A stretch of DNA of 64,000 bases from Leptolyngbya sp. NIES-3755 (GTDB taxonomy: Bacteria; Cyanobacteriota; Cyanobacteriia; Leptolyngbyales; Leptolyngbyaceae). Below the pieces are notes generated by a model. That model saw only the letters and a list, made by a program, of their open reading frames with translations. It was not told where the DNA came from and did not search any database. This document shows positions 1-9,172 of the stretch, in pieces (the stretch's first letter is position 1; each line of letters starts with the position of its first letter). Location: assembly GCA_001548435.1 (NCBI GenBank), contig AP017308.1:4659030-4723029 (forward strand), given 5' to 3'. Position numbers and translations under genes: made by a program.

Positions 1-265
1 TCAGAATCGGAACTTCACCAAAGGAAATTGGGGCATCGTGTTGTCCGAGGGGCATTTCGATTCCTTCAGTCGATCGAAAAATAGCAAGCCGTCCAGCCGA
101 TAAAACAAAGTAGCCTTTTCCAGCTTCACCTTCGTGAATCAGAACCTCACCAGGATCAAGATGGAGTTCTTCAGCGCGATCGCAAATCCATTTCAATCTT
201 GATTCTGGTAGCGTTTGAAACAATTCGAGTGCTTGTAAATCTTTGATACACAACACAGCTATCAT
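1..265 (-). CDS. Cyclic-nucleotide-binding domain protein, N-terminal part (runs off the left edge)
   Basis: The first 88 codons read as a CRP-type cyclic-nucleotide-binding fold. A short helix (LQALELFQTLPESRL) is followed by the glycine-marked beta roll with DPGEVLIHEGEAG and GYFVLSAGRLAIF. The ATG at 265-263 sits directly against an AAGGA, so the GTG three codons later has better Shine-Dalgarno spacing and may be the true start. The gene is divergent from the receiver/flavoprotein fusion at 350. In cyanobacteria such flavoproteins often neighbour histidine kinases that carry an N-terminal domain of this type, so this may be such a kinase. That is inference, because the catalytic part lies outside the window. 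Confidence 0.75.
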   Translation of the reverse strand, partial: MIAVLCIKDLQALELFQTLPESRLKWICDRAEELHLDPGEVLIHEGEAGKGYFVLSAGRLAIFRSTEGIEMPLGQHDAPISFGEVPIL

Positions 266-299
266 TCCTTAACGAAACGATCAGTTTTGGCATTGTAAC

Positions 300-320
300 G
301 AGTAACAGGATAGATTACTC
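300..320. promoter_or_regulatory. Short inverted repeat between divergent genes
   Basis: GAGTAA (300-305) and TTACTC (315-320) form a 6-bp inverted repeat with a 9-bp spacer, in the 84-bp gap between the divergent cyclic-nucleotide-binding gene and the flavoprotein gene. It is a plausible operator, but six bases can match by chance and no regulator is identified. Confidence 0.2.
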
Positions 321-349
321 TTAAATGTCTCTTCATTTGGGTTCTGGTT

Positions 350-2005
350 ATGGTAAAACCCATTATTCTTACCGTTGACGATGATGTTGATGTCTTGAGC
401 GCGATCGCACGAGATTTGAGAAAACAATATGGCGATCGCTTTCGGATTGTCAGAGCCGATTCGGGAATGAGCGCGATCGAGGTTGTGCAACAGGCAAAAT
501 TGAAAAATGAAGCGATCGCTCTGTTCCTTGTCGATCAACGAATGCCGAATATGAGCGGTGTTGAATTTTTAACAGAAGCATTGCAGACCTTTCCGACCGC
601 AAAACGGGCATTGTTAACGGCGTATGCAGATACGGATGCTGCGATCGAGGCAATTAACAGCACCCAAATCGACTATTACTTACTCAAGCCTTGGAACCCA
701 CCTGAAGAGCGGCTTTATCCGGTGTTGGATGACTTGTTAGAGGATTGGATGTCGGCATTTCGTCCACCGTTTGAAGGGATTCGGGTGATTGGAAATCGTT
801 GGTCGCCGCAATCGCATCAAGTCAAAGATTTTTTGGCTCGAAATCAAGTTCCGTATGAGTGGTTTGATGTTGAGCTTTCAGAAGAAGCACAGCAATTAGT
901 TCAGTATGCACAATGCGATCGATTACAGTTGCCGCTCGTGTTATTTCCTGATGGTTCAAGTGTGCTGCAACCGACTCCAGCGCAAATTGCCGATCGAATT
1001 GGTCTACATACGCAAGCTGGAAATCCCTTTTACGATTTGGTGATTGTTGGAGGAGGTCCCGCAGGACTCGCAGCAGCAGTTTATGGGGCTTCTGAAGGTT
1101 TGGATACGGTGATGGTTGAGCGAGAAGCACCGGGCGGACAAGCGGGAACCAGTTCGAGAATTGAGAATTATCTAGGCTTTCCGGTTGGGTTAAGTGGGAG
1201 TGATTTAGCACGACGAGCAGTCACGCAAGCAAAACGATTTGGAGTTGAGATTTTGACTCCACAAGAAGCAACTGGCATTCGGATTCAAGATGCTTATCGA
1301 ATCGTGACCTTAGCGGATGGAAGTGAGATTAGTTGTCATGCACTGATTCTTGCATTGGGTGTGTCGTGGCGACGATTGAACATTCCGGGCATCGATCGAT
1401 TAACAGGAGCCGGAGTCTATTACGGAGCCGCTCAAACAGAAGCGATCGCATGTCGGGACGAAGATGTTTATATTATCGGTGGGGCGAACTCTGCGGGACA
1501 AGCAGCAATGTATTTCTCGAAGTATGCTCGACAAGTCACGATGTTAGTACGTGGAGAATCACTGACGAAAAGTATGTCTCAATACCTAATCGATCAGATT
1601 GATTCCACAGCAAATATCACGGTAAAGACTTTTTCGAGTGTGGTGGAAGTGAAGGGTGAAAGCAGTTTAGAAGCGATTACAATCGAGAATGCGAACACTG
1701 GAGAACGAGACACCGTTCCAGCCACTTCATTGTTTATCTTTATTGGTGCAGAGCCGAGAACGAAATGGTTAGACGGCGTGATCGATCGAGACGATCGAGG
1801 TTTTATTTTCACAGGTGCGGATCTAGAAAAACGTCCGAAAGGATGGATGCTCGATCGTGATCCGTATTTGCTTGAAACGAATATTCCAGGTGTGTTTGCA
1901 GTTGGAGATGTAAGGCACAATTCAGTCAAGCGAGTCGCATCTGGTGTGGGAGAAGGCTCGATTTGTGTTCAGTTTGTTCACCAATATCTCAGCAAGGTCT
2001 TATAA
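350..2005 (+). CDS. Response regulator receiver fused to a thioredoxin-reductase-like FAD/NAD(P) oxidoreductase
   Basis: Three parts are visible. Residues 1-125 are a receiver domain with acidic cluster D10-D12, phospho-acceptor D62 in VDQRMPN and a conserved Lys in LLKPWNP. Residues about 140-215 form a thioredoxin/glutaredoxin-like linker. Residues about 228-551 are a two-dinucleotide-domain flavoprotein with VGGGPAGLAA for FAD, IIGGANSAGQAA for NAD(P)H and the C-terminal FAVGDVR box. Where thioredoxin reductases carry the redox CxxC, this protein has Y358-GAAQTEA, so it cannot be a classical disulfide reductase. Phosphorylation probably gates an electron-transfer or redox-sensing activity (inference). 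Family-typical length; ATG start. Confidence 0.9.
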   Translation: MVKPIILTVDDDVDVLSAIARDLRKQYGDRFRIVRADSGMSAIEVVQQAKLKNEAIALFLVDQRMPNMSGVEFLTEALQTFPTAKRALLTAYADTDAAIEAINSTQIDYYLLKPWNPPEERLYPVLDDLLEDWMSAFRPPFEGIRVIGNRWSPQSHQVKDFLARNQVPYEWFDVELSEEAQQLVQYAQCDRLQLPLVLFPDGSSVLQPTPAQIADRIGLHTQAGNPFYDLVIVGGGPAGLAAAVYGASEGLDTVMVEREAPGGQAGTSSRIENYLGFPVGLSGSDLARRAVTQAKRFGVEILTPQEATGIRIQDAYRIVTLADGSEISCHALILALGVSWRRLNIPGIDRLTGAGVYYGAAQTEAIACRDEDVYIIGGANSAGQAAMYFSKYARQVTMLVRGESLTKSMSQYLIDQIDSTANITVKTFSSVVEVKGESSLEAITIENANTGERDTVPATSLFIFIGAEPRTKWLDGVIDRDDRGFIFTGADLEKRPKGWMLDRDPYLLETNIPGVFAVGDVRHNSVKRVASGVGEGSICVQFVHQYLSKVL

Positions 2006-2035
2006 AACAATAAGATTGCATCGTTTTGAAGCAGG

Positions 2036-2260
2036 TTTGTTATCAAATTGATTAGATCTATAACAAACAAGATTTGACCAATAAGATATGTTTATCGAGA
2101 TGTTGTATGTAATTTCGATAACATTATCGATCTAACCTGGTTTGTTATAAAAATAATTCAACTAATAAAATACTTTTATGCAATTATAATATGTAGTTTT
2201 AATACACTTATTGATCTAACCTGATTTGTTATAAAAGCAATCAGTTTGATTAGAAGAACA
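2036..2260. repeat. Diverged AT-rich tandem repeat in a gene-free stretch
   Basis: Units begin with TTTGTTAT at 2036, 2141 and 2225. The first two units run 105 and 84 bp and end in nearly the same string, GATCTAACCTG followed by TTTGTTATAAAA. Their last 65 bp align with about 70% identity by eye. The third unit is partial. The repeat fills most of the 312-bp space between the flavoprotein gene and the downstream FAD oxidoreductase and is far richer in A+T than its surroundings. No gene or RNA was recognised here. Confidence 0.6.
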
Positions 2261-2317
2261 ACGCCAACTCAGACAATAATCAAACAATTAGCTTTACTCT
2301 CTCCTTAGTTTCTTCTT

Positions 2318-3475
2318 ATGCGAACCTACGATTGGATTGTGATTGGTGCAGGGATTACGGGCGCATCGCTTGGCTACGAACTCACTCAGCAAGGATTCTC
2401 TGTTCTTCTGCTTGATCGCGATCCCAATCCTCCTTCTGCGACTCGCTTTAGCTATGGTGGAATTGCGTATTGGTCAGGGACAACTGATCTCACTCGTCAA
2501 CTCTGTGCTGAAGGCAAGACAATTCATCAGAACCTCTCGGCTAAATTAGAGGCTGATACCGAATTTCGGGAGATTGACTTATTGTTAACGATCGCACCCG
2601 AATCGAATCCTGAAACACTGATTCAGAACTATTCTCACTTTGCAGATCCACCAAAATTTCTCACAGTTGAAGCTGCTTGTGAACTTGAACCTTTACTGAA
2701 TCCAAATGGAATTGCTGGAGGATTAACAGTTAAACATGGACACATTGATGCTGAAAAAACTACACGCGCTTACATTTCAGCAATGCAACAATCGACTGGA
2801 ACTTACAAACTTGCAACAGTGACAGGCTTAGTTAAAGGTGGAGTTAGCACAACAGAAGGAGACTTCTTTGCAGCAAATACTGTCGTTTGTATTGGGGCAT
2901 TGACGCGGCACTTTTTGAAACAGTCGGGATTGTCGATCGCTCAATATTTCACTCATGCCGAGATCATCGAGATTCCCCAAAGCAATTTACGCCTGAATAC
3001 TTTAGTGATGCCTGCGGAAGCAGAACGATTTAAGCTCGAAGCTGAAGCGACTCGTGATGATGCAGTTTGGGATCAACCTGGACAAGAGCCTGCACCTGCA
3101 ATTCTTGATGCGGGAGCCGTTCAGTTTCAAGATAGTCGAATCATTATTGGGCAAGTGAGTCGGACATTGACCGATCCGAATGCAGCGATCGACCAAGTTC
3201 AAAGTGAAGCTAAATTACGCCAAAAGATCAGCCGAGTAATGCCGAAAGTGGGTGAATTAGAAGGAACCTGGCAGCATTGTTTGATTGCTTTCAGTCGCGA
3301 TCGCTTACCGCTGGTTGGAGCCGTTCCGGGCGCTGAAGGGGTTTATGTCTTTTCTGGTTTTAGTAATCCATTAGCGATCGTGCCACCCTTAGCTCGAAGA
3401 TTTGCAATTCAAGCAAAAGGCGAACGCGATCCACTCCTACAACAAGTTTCGCTCGATCGATTTGTGAGTCTTTAG
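2318..3475 (+). CDS. FAD-dependent oxidoreductase, DAO (D-amino-acid/sarcosine/glycine oxidase) superfamily
   Basis: The 385-residue protein opens with the Rossmann FAD motif VIGAGITGASLGYEL (residues 8-22) and an acidic ribose-binding end, LLLDRD. The middle has the DAO-type substrate region, and the C-terminus has the second FAD contact region, LPLVGAVPGAEGVYVFSGF. Members oxidise amine or hydroxy substrates, but the substrate cannot be read here. Its stop overlaps by 4 nt the stop of the convergent Uma2 gene. It follows the repeat-rich AT stretch, so it probably has its own promoter there. Confidence 0.85.
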   Translation: MRTYDWIVIGAGITGASLGYELTQQGFSVLLLDRDPNPPSATRFSYGGIAYWSGTTDLTRQLCAEGKTIHQNLSAKLEADTEFREIDLLLTIAPESNPETLIQNYSHFADPPKFLTVEAACELEPLLNPNGIAGGLTVKHGHIDAEKTTRAYISAMQQSTGTYKLATVTGLVKGGVSTTEGDFFAANTVVCIGALTRHFLKQSGLSIAQYFTHAEIIEIPQSNLRLNTLVMPAEAERFKLEAEATRDDAVWDQPGQEPAPAILDAGAVQFQDSRIIIGQVSRTLTDPNAAIDQVQSEAKLRQKISRVMPKVGELEGTWQHCLIAFSRDRLPLVGAVPGAEGVYVFSGFSNPLAIVPPLARRFAIQAKGERDPLLQQVSLDRFVSL

Positions 3476-4035
3476 CGGAAAAATTCAGCGACTGCACATT
3501 CAAATTCAGGTAGCAGTGGAGAGGTGAGCCTATCTTGAGCAAATAGCGTTAGAACCAATTTTAGGAGTGCATCTTGGCGGCGGTACACTTCTAGTTGTTG
3601 AATGCGCCAGTCTAAAATCCAATACTCCTGAACTCCACGTTCTGCATAAAGCTTGAGTTTGGTTTCTCGGTCTCGTCGCTCATTCTGAGTTCCAGGTGAG
3701 AGCACTTCGATAATGAGTTCAGGAGCGATCGTAAAATGTCCTTCTTCATCGATTCCCGATGCCAATCGTTCATTGCTAATCCAAATCACATCTGGAATTA
3801 CATTATCCGCATCGTCAAAAATGACTCCCGGAGTTGGAACGGTTTGCCCTAATTCGGATCTACCTGACCAGACATTTAGCACTTGATAAGCTTGTCCGAT
3901 CGCTTTTTGATGCTTCCAATGCGGTGCACGAGTCATGAGCAAATGTCCATCAATAATTTCGTAGCGATTGCTGCTTTCGGGCAACAGCTTGAGATCTTCA
4001 GTTGTCCAATAGACTCGATTGGTAGCTTGAGACAT
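3472..4035 (-). CDS. Uma2 family (DUF820) putative restriction endonuclease
   Basis: A 187-residue Uma2 protein, a PD-(D/E)xK-fold family greatly expanded in cyanobacteria. Visible signatures are the N-terminal RYEIIDGHLLM, the PDVIWIS strand carrying the active-site Asp, PELIIEVLSPGTQ with the catalytic Glu, and KLKLYAERGVQEYWILD with the usual Lys. Family members are predicted nucleases of unknown target and are frequently solitary. It lies in a small accessory zone together with an alpha/beta hydrolase, a toxin-antitoxin remnant and an Mrr-type nuclease. Confidence 0.9.
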   Translation of the reverse strand: MSQATNRVYWTTEDLKLLPESSNRYEIIDGHLLMTRAPHWKHQKAIGQAYQVLNVWSGRSELGQTVPTPGVIFDDADNVIPDVIWISNERLASGIDEEGHFTIAPELIIEVLSPGTQNERRDRETKLKLYAERGVQEYWILDWRIQQLEVYRRQDALLKLVLTLFAQDRLTSPLLPEFECAVAEFFR

Positions 4036-4077
4036 AGGGACAGGCGGTTAAAGAATACATCTATTGTATGCGATAGG

Positions 4078-4977
4078 TCATTTCAGCGAATCGACAAATC
4101 CTTGAATTGCCTTAAGATACGAAGCATTTCCAGGCTGATAGATTCTCACATGATCAGCATTTGGAATCAGAAATAATTGTTTGGGTTCTGATGCAGCATT
4201 GTACAGCGTTTGACTCATCTGCATGGGAACAACTGAATCTCTAGTACCGTGCAAGAACAGGACGGGGACTTTCAGCGATCGTATTTTTTCGATCGAGTTG
4301 AATCGCTCGGTTAAAAGAATGTCGATCGGGAACAATCCAAACACTCCTCGCTGTTTTGTTACCTCAGCTATTGAAGTGAATGTACTTTGCAAAATTAGCC
4401 CTTTAGCTTCGGGATGTTTGATTGCTAAATCAAGAGCGATCGCTCCTCCCAACGATTCTCCATAAATCACAATCTGATCTGCTGGAACAGTTTGCCGCAA
4501 ATGATTCAAAACTGCTTCAGCATCTTCATAAATTTGCTGTTCAGTGGGAAAGTTTCCTGTACTTCGACCATAGCCCCGATAGTCAAAGACCAACACCGAA
4601 AAGCCCAACTGTCGAAAGGCTTGCATTCGAGCAAGATAGTTATAGTCGCCCATGTTTCGCCCAACTCCGCAAAAGTAAAGCATCACTTTGGGAGCTTTGA
4701 GGATTCGAGTCGGTTCATTTGCGATCGGGATAAATTGCTCTTGATTGGAAGGTGCTGGAATCCACCAGCTATAGATACGATCGTGTTTAACCGAAATCCA
4801 AACTTCCTGAAACGGCATTTTGAACTCAGATGCACTCGGTAACATTGCCATCTGAGAACTCGGTCTGTAGATGAGTTGACGTTGAAAGATGAAGAGTAGT
4901 AGACAGGCGGAGAGGTAAGCGATCGACAAAACTTTCAAACCTAGAAAGAGGCAATTCCGTTTGCTCACAAAACCCAA
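4078..4977 (-). CDS. Membrane-anchored alpha/beta hydrolase (ABHD13/BEM46-like)
   Basis: The 299-residue protein has an N-terminal hydrophobic segment at about residues 10-31 that would anchor it in the membrane. The hydrolase core has the nucleophile elbow YGESLGGA, the acid in LHGTRDSVVP and the His in NADHVRIYQ, so the catalytic triad is complete. GVGRNMGDYNYLARM and VFDYRGYGRS match the BEM46/ABHD13 serine hydrolase group. Substrate unknown; an esterase, lipase or peptidase role is possible. Confidence 0.85.
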   Translation of the reverse strand: MGFVSKRNCLFLGLKVLSIAYLSACLLLFIFQRQLIYRPSSQMAMLPSASEFKMPFQEVWISVKHDRIYSWWIPAPSNQEQFIPIANEPTRILKAPKVMLYFCGVGRNMGDYNYLARMQAFRQLGFSVLVFDYRGYGRSTGNFPTEQQIYEDAEAVLNHLRQTVPADQIVIYGESLGGAIALDLAIKHPEAKGLILQSTFTSIAEVTKQRGVFGLFPIDILLTERFNSIEKIRSLKVPVLFLHGTRDSVVPMQMSQTLYNAASEPKQLFLIPNADHVRIYQPGNASYLKAIQGFVDSLK

Positions 4978-5013
4978 TCCTACATCCTGTCTAACAAACC
5001 TATTCTTACAACA

Positions 5014-5070
5014 CTATGAGCCGATCGCTGCCAAATTGGTAATCACTGACGTATCACTAATAACAATCAC
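5014..5070 (-). pseudogene. Stub of a DUF3368 PIN-domain toxin
   Basis: A GTG overlapping the UPF0175 stop codon (GTGA) begins an 18-codon frame reading VIVISDTSVITNLAAIGS and then a TAG. This is the conserved N-terminus of DUF3368 PIN toxins (xIVISDTSxxTNLAAIG), including the first catalytic Asp. After that homology is lost, and the next gene's start lies only 37 nt beyond. The rest of the toxin has been deleted, leaving the antitoxin alone. The assignment rests on a short but characteristic match in the position expected for this toxin. Confidence 0.7.
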
Positions 5071-5315
5071 AATCGCCCTAACTCTTTCAAGTTCTTCAAA
5101 TCGAGTTCAAAATCCTCGACATCATAAGAATAAAGCGGAATGTTGCGCTGGCTAAGGAGTTGACGAAAATCATGAATGGAGAGATTCGCTAGTTCACTGG
5201 CATAGCCCAAGGTTAAACGACCTGTCTGAAATAGATACAGGGCGATCTCTTGTCGAAACTCGCTGGGTGAAAGCTGAGAGGCTTGCAGGATTTCATCCGA
5301 GATGACAACGCTCAT
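5067..5315 (-). CDS. UPF0175 family antitoxin (orphan)
   Basis: An 82-residue UPF0175 protein. SPSEFRQEIALYLFQTGRLTLGYASELANLS and the RQLLSQRNIPLY motif are typical of these small DNA-binding antitoxins, which usually precede a DUF3368 PIN toxin. Here the toxin survives only as the overlapping 18-codon stub, so the antitoxin is an orphan. It may persist to neutralise a related toxin elsewhere or as an autoregulatory remnant (inference). The 174 bp upstream hold no recognised gene. Confidence 0.85.
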   Translation of the reverse strand: MSVVISDEILQASQLSPSEFRQEIALYLFQTGRLTLGYASELANLSIHDFRQLLSQRNIPLYSYDVEDFELDLKNLKELGRL

Positions 5316-5489
5316 AATCAGGTGATACTAGCAATTACACTTTCAGCGTAACCTGAAATTTTTGATATCCACTCTGCGATCGCTAAATCCGGTCTTTTGT
5401 GTCTAGAGAATTAGCGATCGACATTTCAACGACGGATTCGATCGGATATTCAATCTCAGCAGCATAAATCTATGTCAGCGACCATCTTA

Positions 5490-6512
5490 TCAATCAGCTA
5501 ATACGTAAATCCGCTTGAGTGGAATTAGGCTTTTCACTTCCTCATCAAGTTTTTCATAATAATCAACAAATAGCTTTCGCAACTCCACAATCCCAAGCAG
5601 TGTAATTGGAATACTAGATCGATCTGCTTCATACCGCGCTTCTTTCGTATATCCTCCTGTACTCACATACAGACACCGATCACCTGCGCTACGACCTCCA
5701 ATAAAAGAACGGATGTCTTGAGAACCCATACTGGTATTTGGGCGATGCTTCACTTCTACGAAAATGCGTGGCTCCTCCAAACCAAGACCATCAGGTGAAG
5801 CAAATACATCTACGCCGCGATCTGCACCGCGTGATGAAACTGTTGTGCGATAGCCCATTGCGCGAAGAATACCAGCACAAAGCTCTTGAACTTGCTCCCA
5901 CTGTAATCGGGCGATTCTATCTTCGATCGCCTGTTCAGACTTCTCTAGGAGTTCTGCACGAATTTCCCGCTCAAGCTCATTCTGTTCTTGGGTCTGAATT
6001 AGTAATGCTGGAGATGTGGGTACAGAAGGCGTTTGTTGAATGGCTTGTTGTTTTGAGTGTATTTCTGTAGTTGGCTTTCCTTTAATCAAAAAGAGTGTTT
6101 GTATTGCACCCAGTGTATTTTTCGTATCGCTACTCAATGATGTACGTGGAATTTGATATTTCCATTCAACTTCTCGTATACGCGGCAGTTCTGCAATGAT
6201 TTCAGGCTTCCACTGATAGTCAGATGTGATTGTACCGATATAGTACATTTGCTTACTGCGATCGTGAGTCATCACTTCATCGCCTACCTTGATTTCTTGC
6301 ATGAAGCGTATAATTTGGCTGACAGCAACTTGAATACTACCGTCTGACTGGGTAGGGTATGCTTGCTTGTACAGCGGTACAAGGTTGGCTTTGATCAGGG
6401 TTTTGTCAACTTCACCTAAATCTGTCCAGCCAATCGCAATAACTTTCTTTTGGATAAACTCGTCCGCATAAACACTCTCTCGACCCGCACGAACAAACCA
6501 AATATCACTCAT
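5490..6512 (-). CDS. Mrr-type restriction endonuclease with N-terminal EVE/PUA-like domain
   Basis: The start was placed at the ATG at 6512 (MSDIWFVRAGRESVY) because the 27 codons upstream look non-native. Residues about 1-110 resemble the EVE/PUA-like modified-base-reading modules of type IV restriction proteins (AIGWTDLG, VGDEVMTHD, YYIGTITSDY). Residues about 190-310 are an Mrr_cat nuclease: GADRGVDVF supplies the active-site Asp and IFVEVKHR the E-x-K pair, followed by a conserved Gln/Arg-containing helix. The likely role is cleavage of modified foreign DNA. Mrr family membership is clear; the modification specificity is inferred. Confidence 0.82.
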   Translation of the reverse strand: MSDIWFVRAGRESVYADEFIQKKVIAIGWTDLGEVDKTLIKANLVPLYKQAYPTQSDGSIQVAVSQIIRFMQEIKVGDEVMTHDRSKQMYYIGTITSDYQWKPEIIAELPRIREVEWKYQIPRTSLSSDTKNTLGAIQTLFLIKGKPTTEIHSKQQAIQQTPSVPTSPALLIQTQEQNELEREIRAELLEKSEQAIEDRIARLQWEQVQELCAGILRAMGYRTTVSSRGADRGVDVFASPDGLGLEEPRIFVEVKHRPNTSMGSQDIRSFIGGRSAGDRCLYVSTGGYTKEARYEADRSSIPITLLGIVELRKLFVDYYEKLDEEVKSLIPLKRIYVLAD

Positions 6513-6649
6513 ACTCAGACGCAGATGGCGACCCGTATAATATGCCACACAAAAGAAACATAGACCAATAAAAAAGGCGGGCGTTGTACCCACCTAAAAC
6601 TTGAAGAGATTGTGGCGATCGCCAATCAAAAACGACGATCGCTCAAATC

Positions 6650-7735
6650 TTATTCTTCGTCCAACGCTTCCTCTTCGTTGTCATGCTCATCGACCTGACC
6701 GACCGAATTCGCAGACACTTGAGCACCCATTTCTAACTTCTCGCGAACTTGAACCTCAAGCTCCTTCGCAAGTTCTGGGCGTTCTTCCATGTACTTGATC
6801 GCATTATCGCGACCCTGGCTGATATTCTCGCCTTTGTAGCTGTACCATGCACCCTTACGAACCAATACGTTCGTCTCTTCTGCCAGGTCAACCAAGCAAC
6901 CCAAAGTCGAAATTCCCTTACCAAAGATGATGTCAAACTCTGCAATTCGGAATGGAGGCGCAACTTTGTTCTTCGCGACCTTCACTTTCGCACGAGTTCC
7001 AAACTCTTCAGTGCCCTTCTTCAGCGTTTGAATCCGGCGGATGTCGAGCCGCACCGAAGCGTAATACTTCAGCGCTTGACCGCCTGTGGTGGTTTCCGGG
7101 CTACCGTAGGTCACACCGATCTTTTGTCGCAATTGGTTGATGAAGATCACCGTACAGCCTGATTTACCGATGTTGCCTGTGATCTTCCGCAGCGCTTGGC
7201 TCATCAATCGCGCTTGCAGACCCATATGAGAGTCGCCCATTTCCCCTTCGATTTCAGCACGAGGAACCAATGCGGCAACCGAGTCCACGACCACGACATC
7301 CACGGCAGTCGATCGAACTAATTGATCCACGATTTCCAGGGCAGATTCTCCCGTGTCCGGCTGAGAAATCAGCAAGTTCGCAATATCTACTCCCAAAGCT
7401 GCTGAGTAGTTTGGATCGAGTGCGTGTTCAGCATCGACGTAAGCCGCAATTCCGCCAGCCTTTTGCACTTCTGCGACCGCATGGAGCGCCAGCGTCGTTT
7501 TACCCGAACTTTCAGGACCGTAGATCTCGATCACCCGACCTTTCGGCAAACCGCCGCCCAGCGCCAAATCCAGCGTCAAGGCTCCCGTCGGAATCGTTTC
7601 TACTTTCATTCGGGTGGCATCGCCTAGACGCATAATGCTGCCTTTCCCGAAGTTGCGCTCGATCTGAGTCAGAACGAGATTTAGGGCTTTTTGCTTATCG
7701 TTTGTTTCAGTTGTTGTTGTTGTTTTAGCTGCCAT
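6650..7735 (-). CDS. recA: RecA recombinase
   Basis: The 361-residue protein carries Walker [10 protein letters not shown], the [19 protein letters not shown] Walker B segment, the mobile loop and DNA-binding region, and the usual acidic tail ([13 protein letters not shown]). It forms ATP-dependent filaments on single-stranded DNA for homologous recombination and repair. It is divergent from xseA, with 161 bp between the two start codons. I saw no LexA box of the AGTAC-N-GTACT type in that gap, consistent with reports that cyanobacterial recA is not a classical SOS gene. Confidence 0.98.
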   Translation of the reverse strand: MAAKTTTTTETNDKQKALNLVLTQIERNFGKGSIMRLGDATRMKVETIPTGALTLDLALGGGLPKGRVIEIYGPESSGKTTLALHAVAEVQKAGGIAAYVDAEHALDPNYSAALGVDIANLLISQPDTGESALEIVDQLVRSTAVDVVVVDSVAALVPRAEIEGEMGDSHMGLQARLMSQALRKITGNIGKSGCTVIFINQLRQKIGVTYGSPETTTGGQALKYYASVRLDIRRIQTLKKGTEEFGTRAKVKVAKNKVAPPFRIAEFDIIFGKGISTLGCLVDLAEETNVLVRKGAWYSYKGENISQGRDNAIKYMEERPELAKELEVQVREKLEMGAQVSANSVGQVDEHDNEEEALDEE

Positions 7736-7896
7736 TAGCGCCTCAGAAAGTGATGTAGAAAAGAGAGTGGGGACAGATCAGGATGGGCAATTGTAGCCGA
7801 ATTACGATCGAACTATGATCGAATTGCCAAACTTTGTAGCATAGAGAGGATACCGCTCTCAGCACAATTCGTATTTCTTCTTCTAGGGTAACGAGT

Positions 7897-9147
7897 ATGA
7901 CCGCGAAATTGCCGAATTTGTTGGTACCGGATACCGCCCTGACGGTGGCGGGTCTTACGGCATATATTCAGTCGCTGATCGAGCAGGATGATCAACTGCG
8001 CCAAGTTTGGCTCACTGGAGAAGTGTCGAGTGCGACGCGGTATCGCAGCGGGTTGTTTTTTACGCTGCAAGACCCTGATGCCAAGGCTGCGATCCAATGT
8101 GTGATTTGGAATAGTCAGTTGCATAAGTTGACGACGTTACCCGCTCCGGGTGAACAGTTGATTTTGCTCGGTCGTGTGCATGTCCAGCCGCATCGAGGCA
8201 GCTATCAGTTGATCGTTTGGCAAGCGCTTCCAGCGGGGGAAGGCTTACGGGCATTGCGATCGCGTCAATTAAAAGACCGTCTCGAAGCCGAGGGACTATT
8301 TGACTCCGATCGCAAGCGTCCGATTCCCGCTCATCCACAAACCGTGGCAGTGGTGACTTCACCGCAGGCTGCCGCTTGGGGAGACATTCAAAGAACGCTC
8401 AAGCGACGGTATCCAGGTTTGCGGGTGCTGTTTTCGCCTGCGTTAGTACAGGGAGATCAAGCACCGGCTTCGATTGTGTCTGCGATCGAGCGGGTTGAAC
8501 GGGATGGAAGAGCAGATGTACTAATTCTATCACGAGGTGGCGGTGCGATCGAAGATATGGTCTGTTTTAATGATGAAAATGTGGTGAGAGCGATCGCAAA
8601 TTGCTCGATTCTGGTGATTGCGGGGATTGGACATCAGCGGGATGAGTCGCTTTCGGATTTGGCGGCGGATGTGATGGCGCATACTCCCACCGCAGCGGCA
8701 GAACAGGCAGTGCCGTGTTTATCGGATTTGTATGAGTTGCATCACAATCGATTAGAAGCGCTTAATTTAGCGGTGTTGCAATATATGAGCGTGGAGCACG
8801 ATCGATTAAGTGGATTGCACAAGCGAATGTCTCGATTGAAGCTCGATCGAGCGTTGAAACAAGAGACTCAGGTAATTTCTTGGCTGCGTCAACGGTTGAT
8901 TCAATCGACGCAGAGCCGGTTCCAGACGGCTTCACAGCACTGTCAAATGCTTCAGGAGAAATTGACTACGCTTGATCCGGAGGCGGTTCTGAAACGCGGA
9001 TATGCGGTAGTACGGGCAGAATCGGGAATTGTTCGATCGACGGATGACGTTCAAATCGGTGAAGATTTAACGATTCAGCTTGGAAAGGGGCAGATTGATG
9101 TTACTGTGACCAGCGTATCAGTCCAGTCTGAGGATGAGACGGTATAA
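7897..9147 (+). CDS. xseA: Exodeoxyribonuclease VII large subunit
   Basis: A 416-residue XseA. It has the N-terminal OB-fold (VWLTGEVSSATRYRSG, with FTLQD and QCVIW), the catalytic segment with VAVVTSPQAAAWGDI, the LILSRGGGAIEDM loop and GIGHQRDESLSDLAADVMAHTP, and a C-terminal helical stretch ending in LKRGYAVV. With XseB it degrades single-stranded DNA processively to oligonucleotides. It forms a two-gene operon with xseB (25 bp apart) and is divergent from recA. Confidence 0.97.
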   Translation: MTAKLPNLLVPDTALTVAGLTAYIQSLIEQDDQLRQVWLTGEVSSATRYRSGLFFTLQDPDAKAAIQCVIWNSQLHKLTTLPAPGEQLILLGRVHVQPHRGSYQLIVWQALPAGEGLRALRSRQLKDRLEAEGLFDSDRKRPIPAHPQTVAVVTSPQAAAWGDIQRTLKRRYPGLRVLFSPALVQGDQAPASIVSAIERVERDGRADVLILSRGGGAIEDMVCFNDENVVRAIANCSILVIAGIGHQRDESLSDLAADVMAHTPTAAAEQAVPCLSDLYELHHNRLEALNLAVLQYMSVEHDRLSGLHKRMSRLKLDRALKQETQVISWLRQRLIQSTQSRFQTASQHCQMLQEKLTTLDPEAVLKRGYAVVRAESGIVRSTDDVQIGEDLTIQLGKGQIDVTVTSVSVQSEDETV

Positions 9148-9172
9148 ATGAATTAGCGATCGACTTGTCTAG

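Noticed and set aside
6615-6630. GGCGATCGCC palindrome downstream of recA as an operator
   Set aside because: It is an extended HIP1 site, which is scattered genome-wide in cyanobacteria and not specific to this gene.
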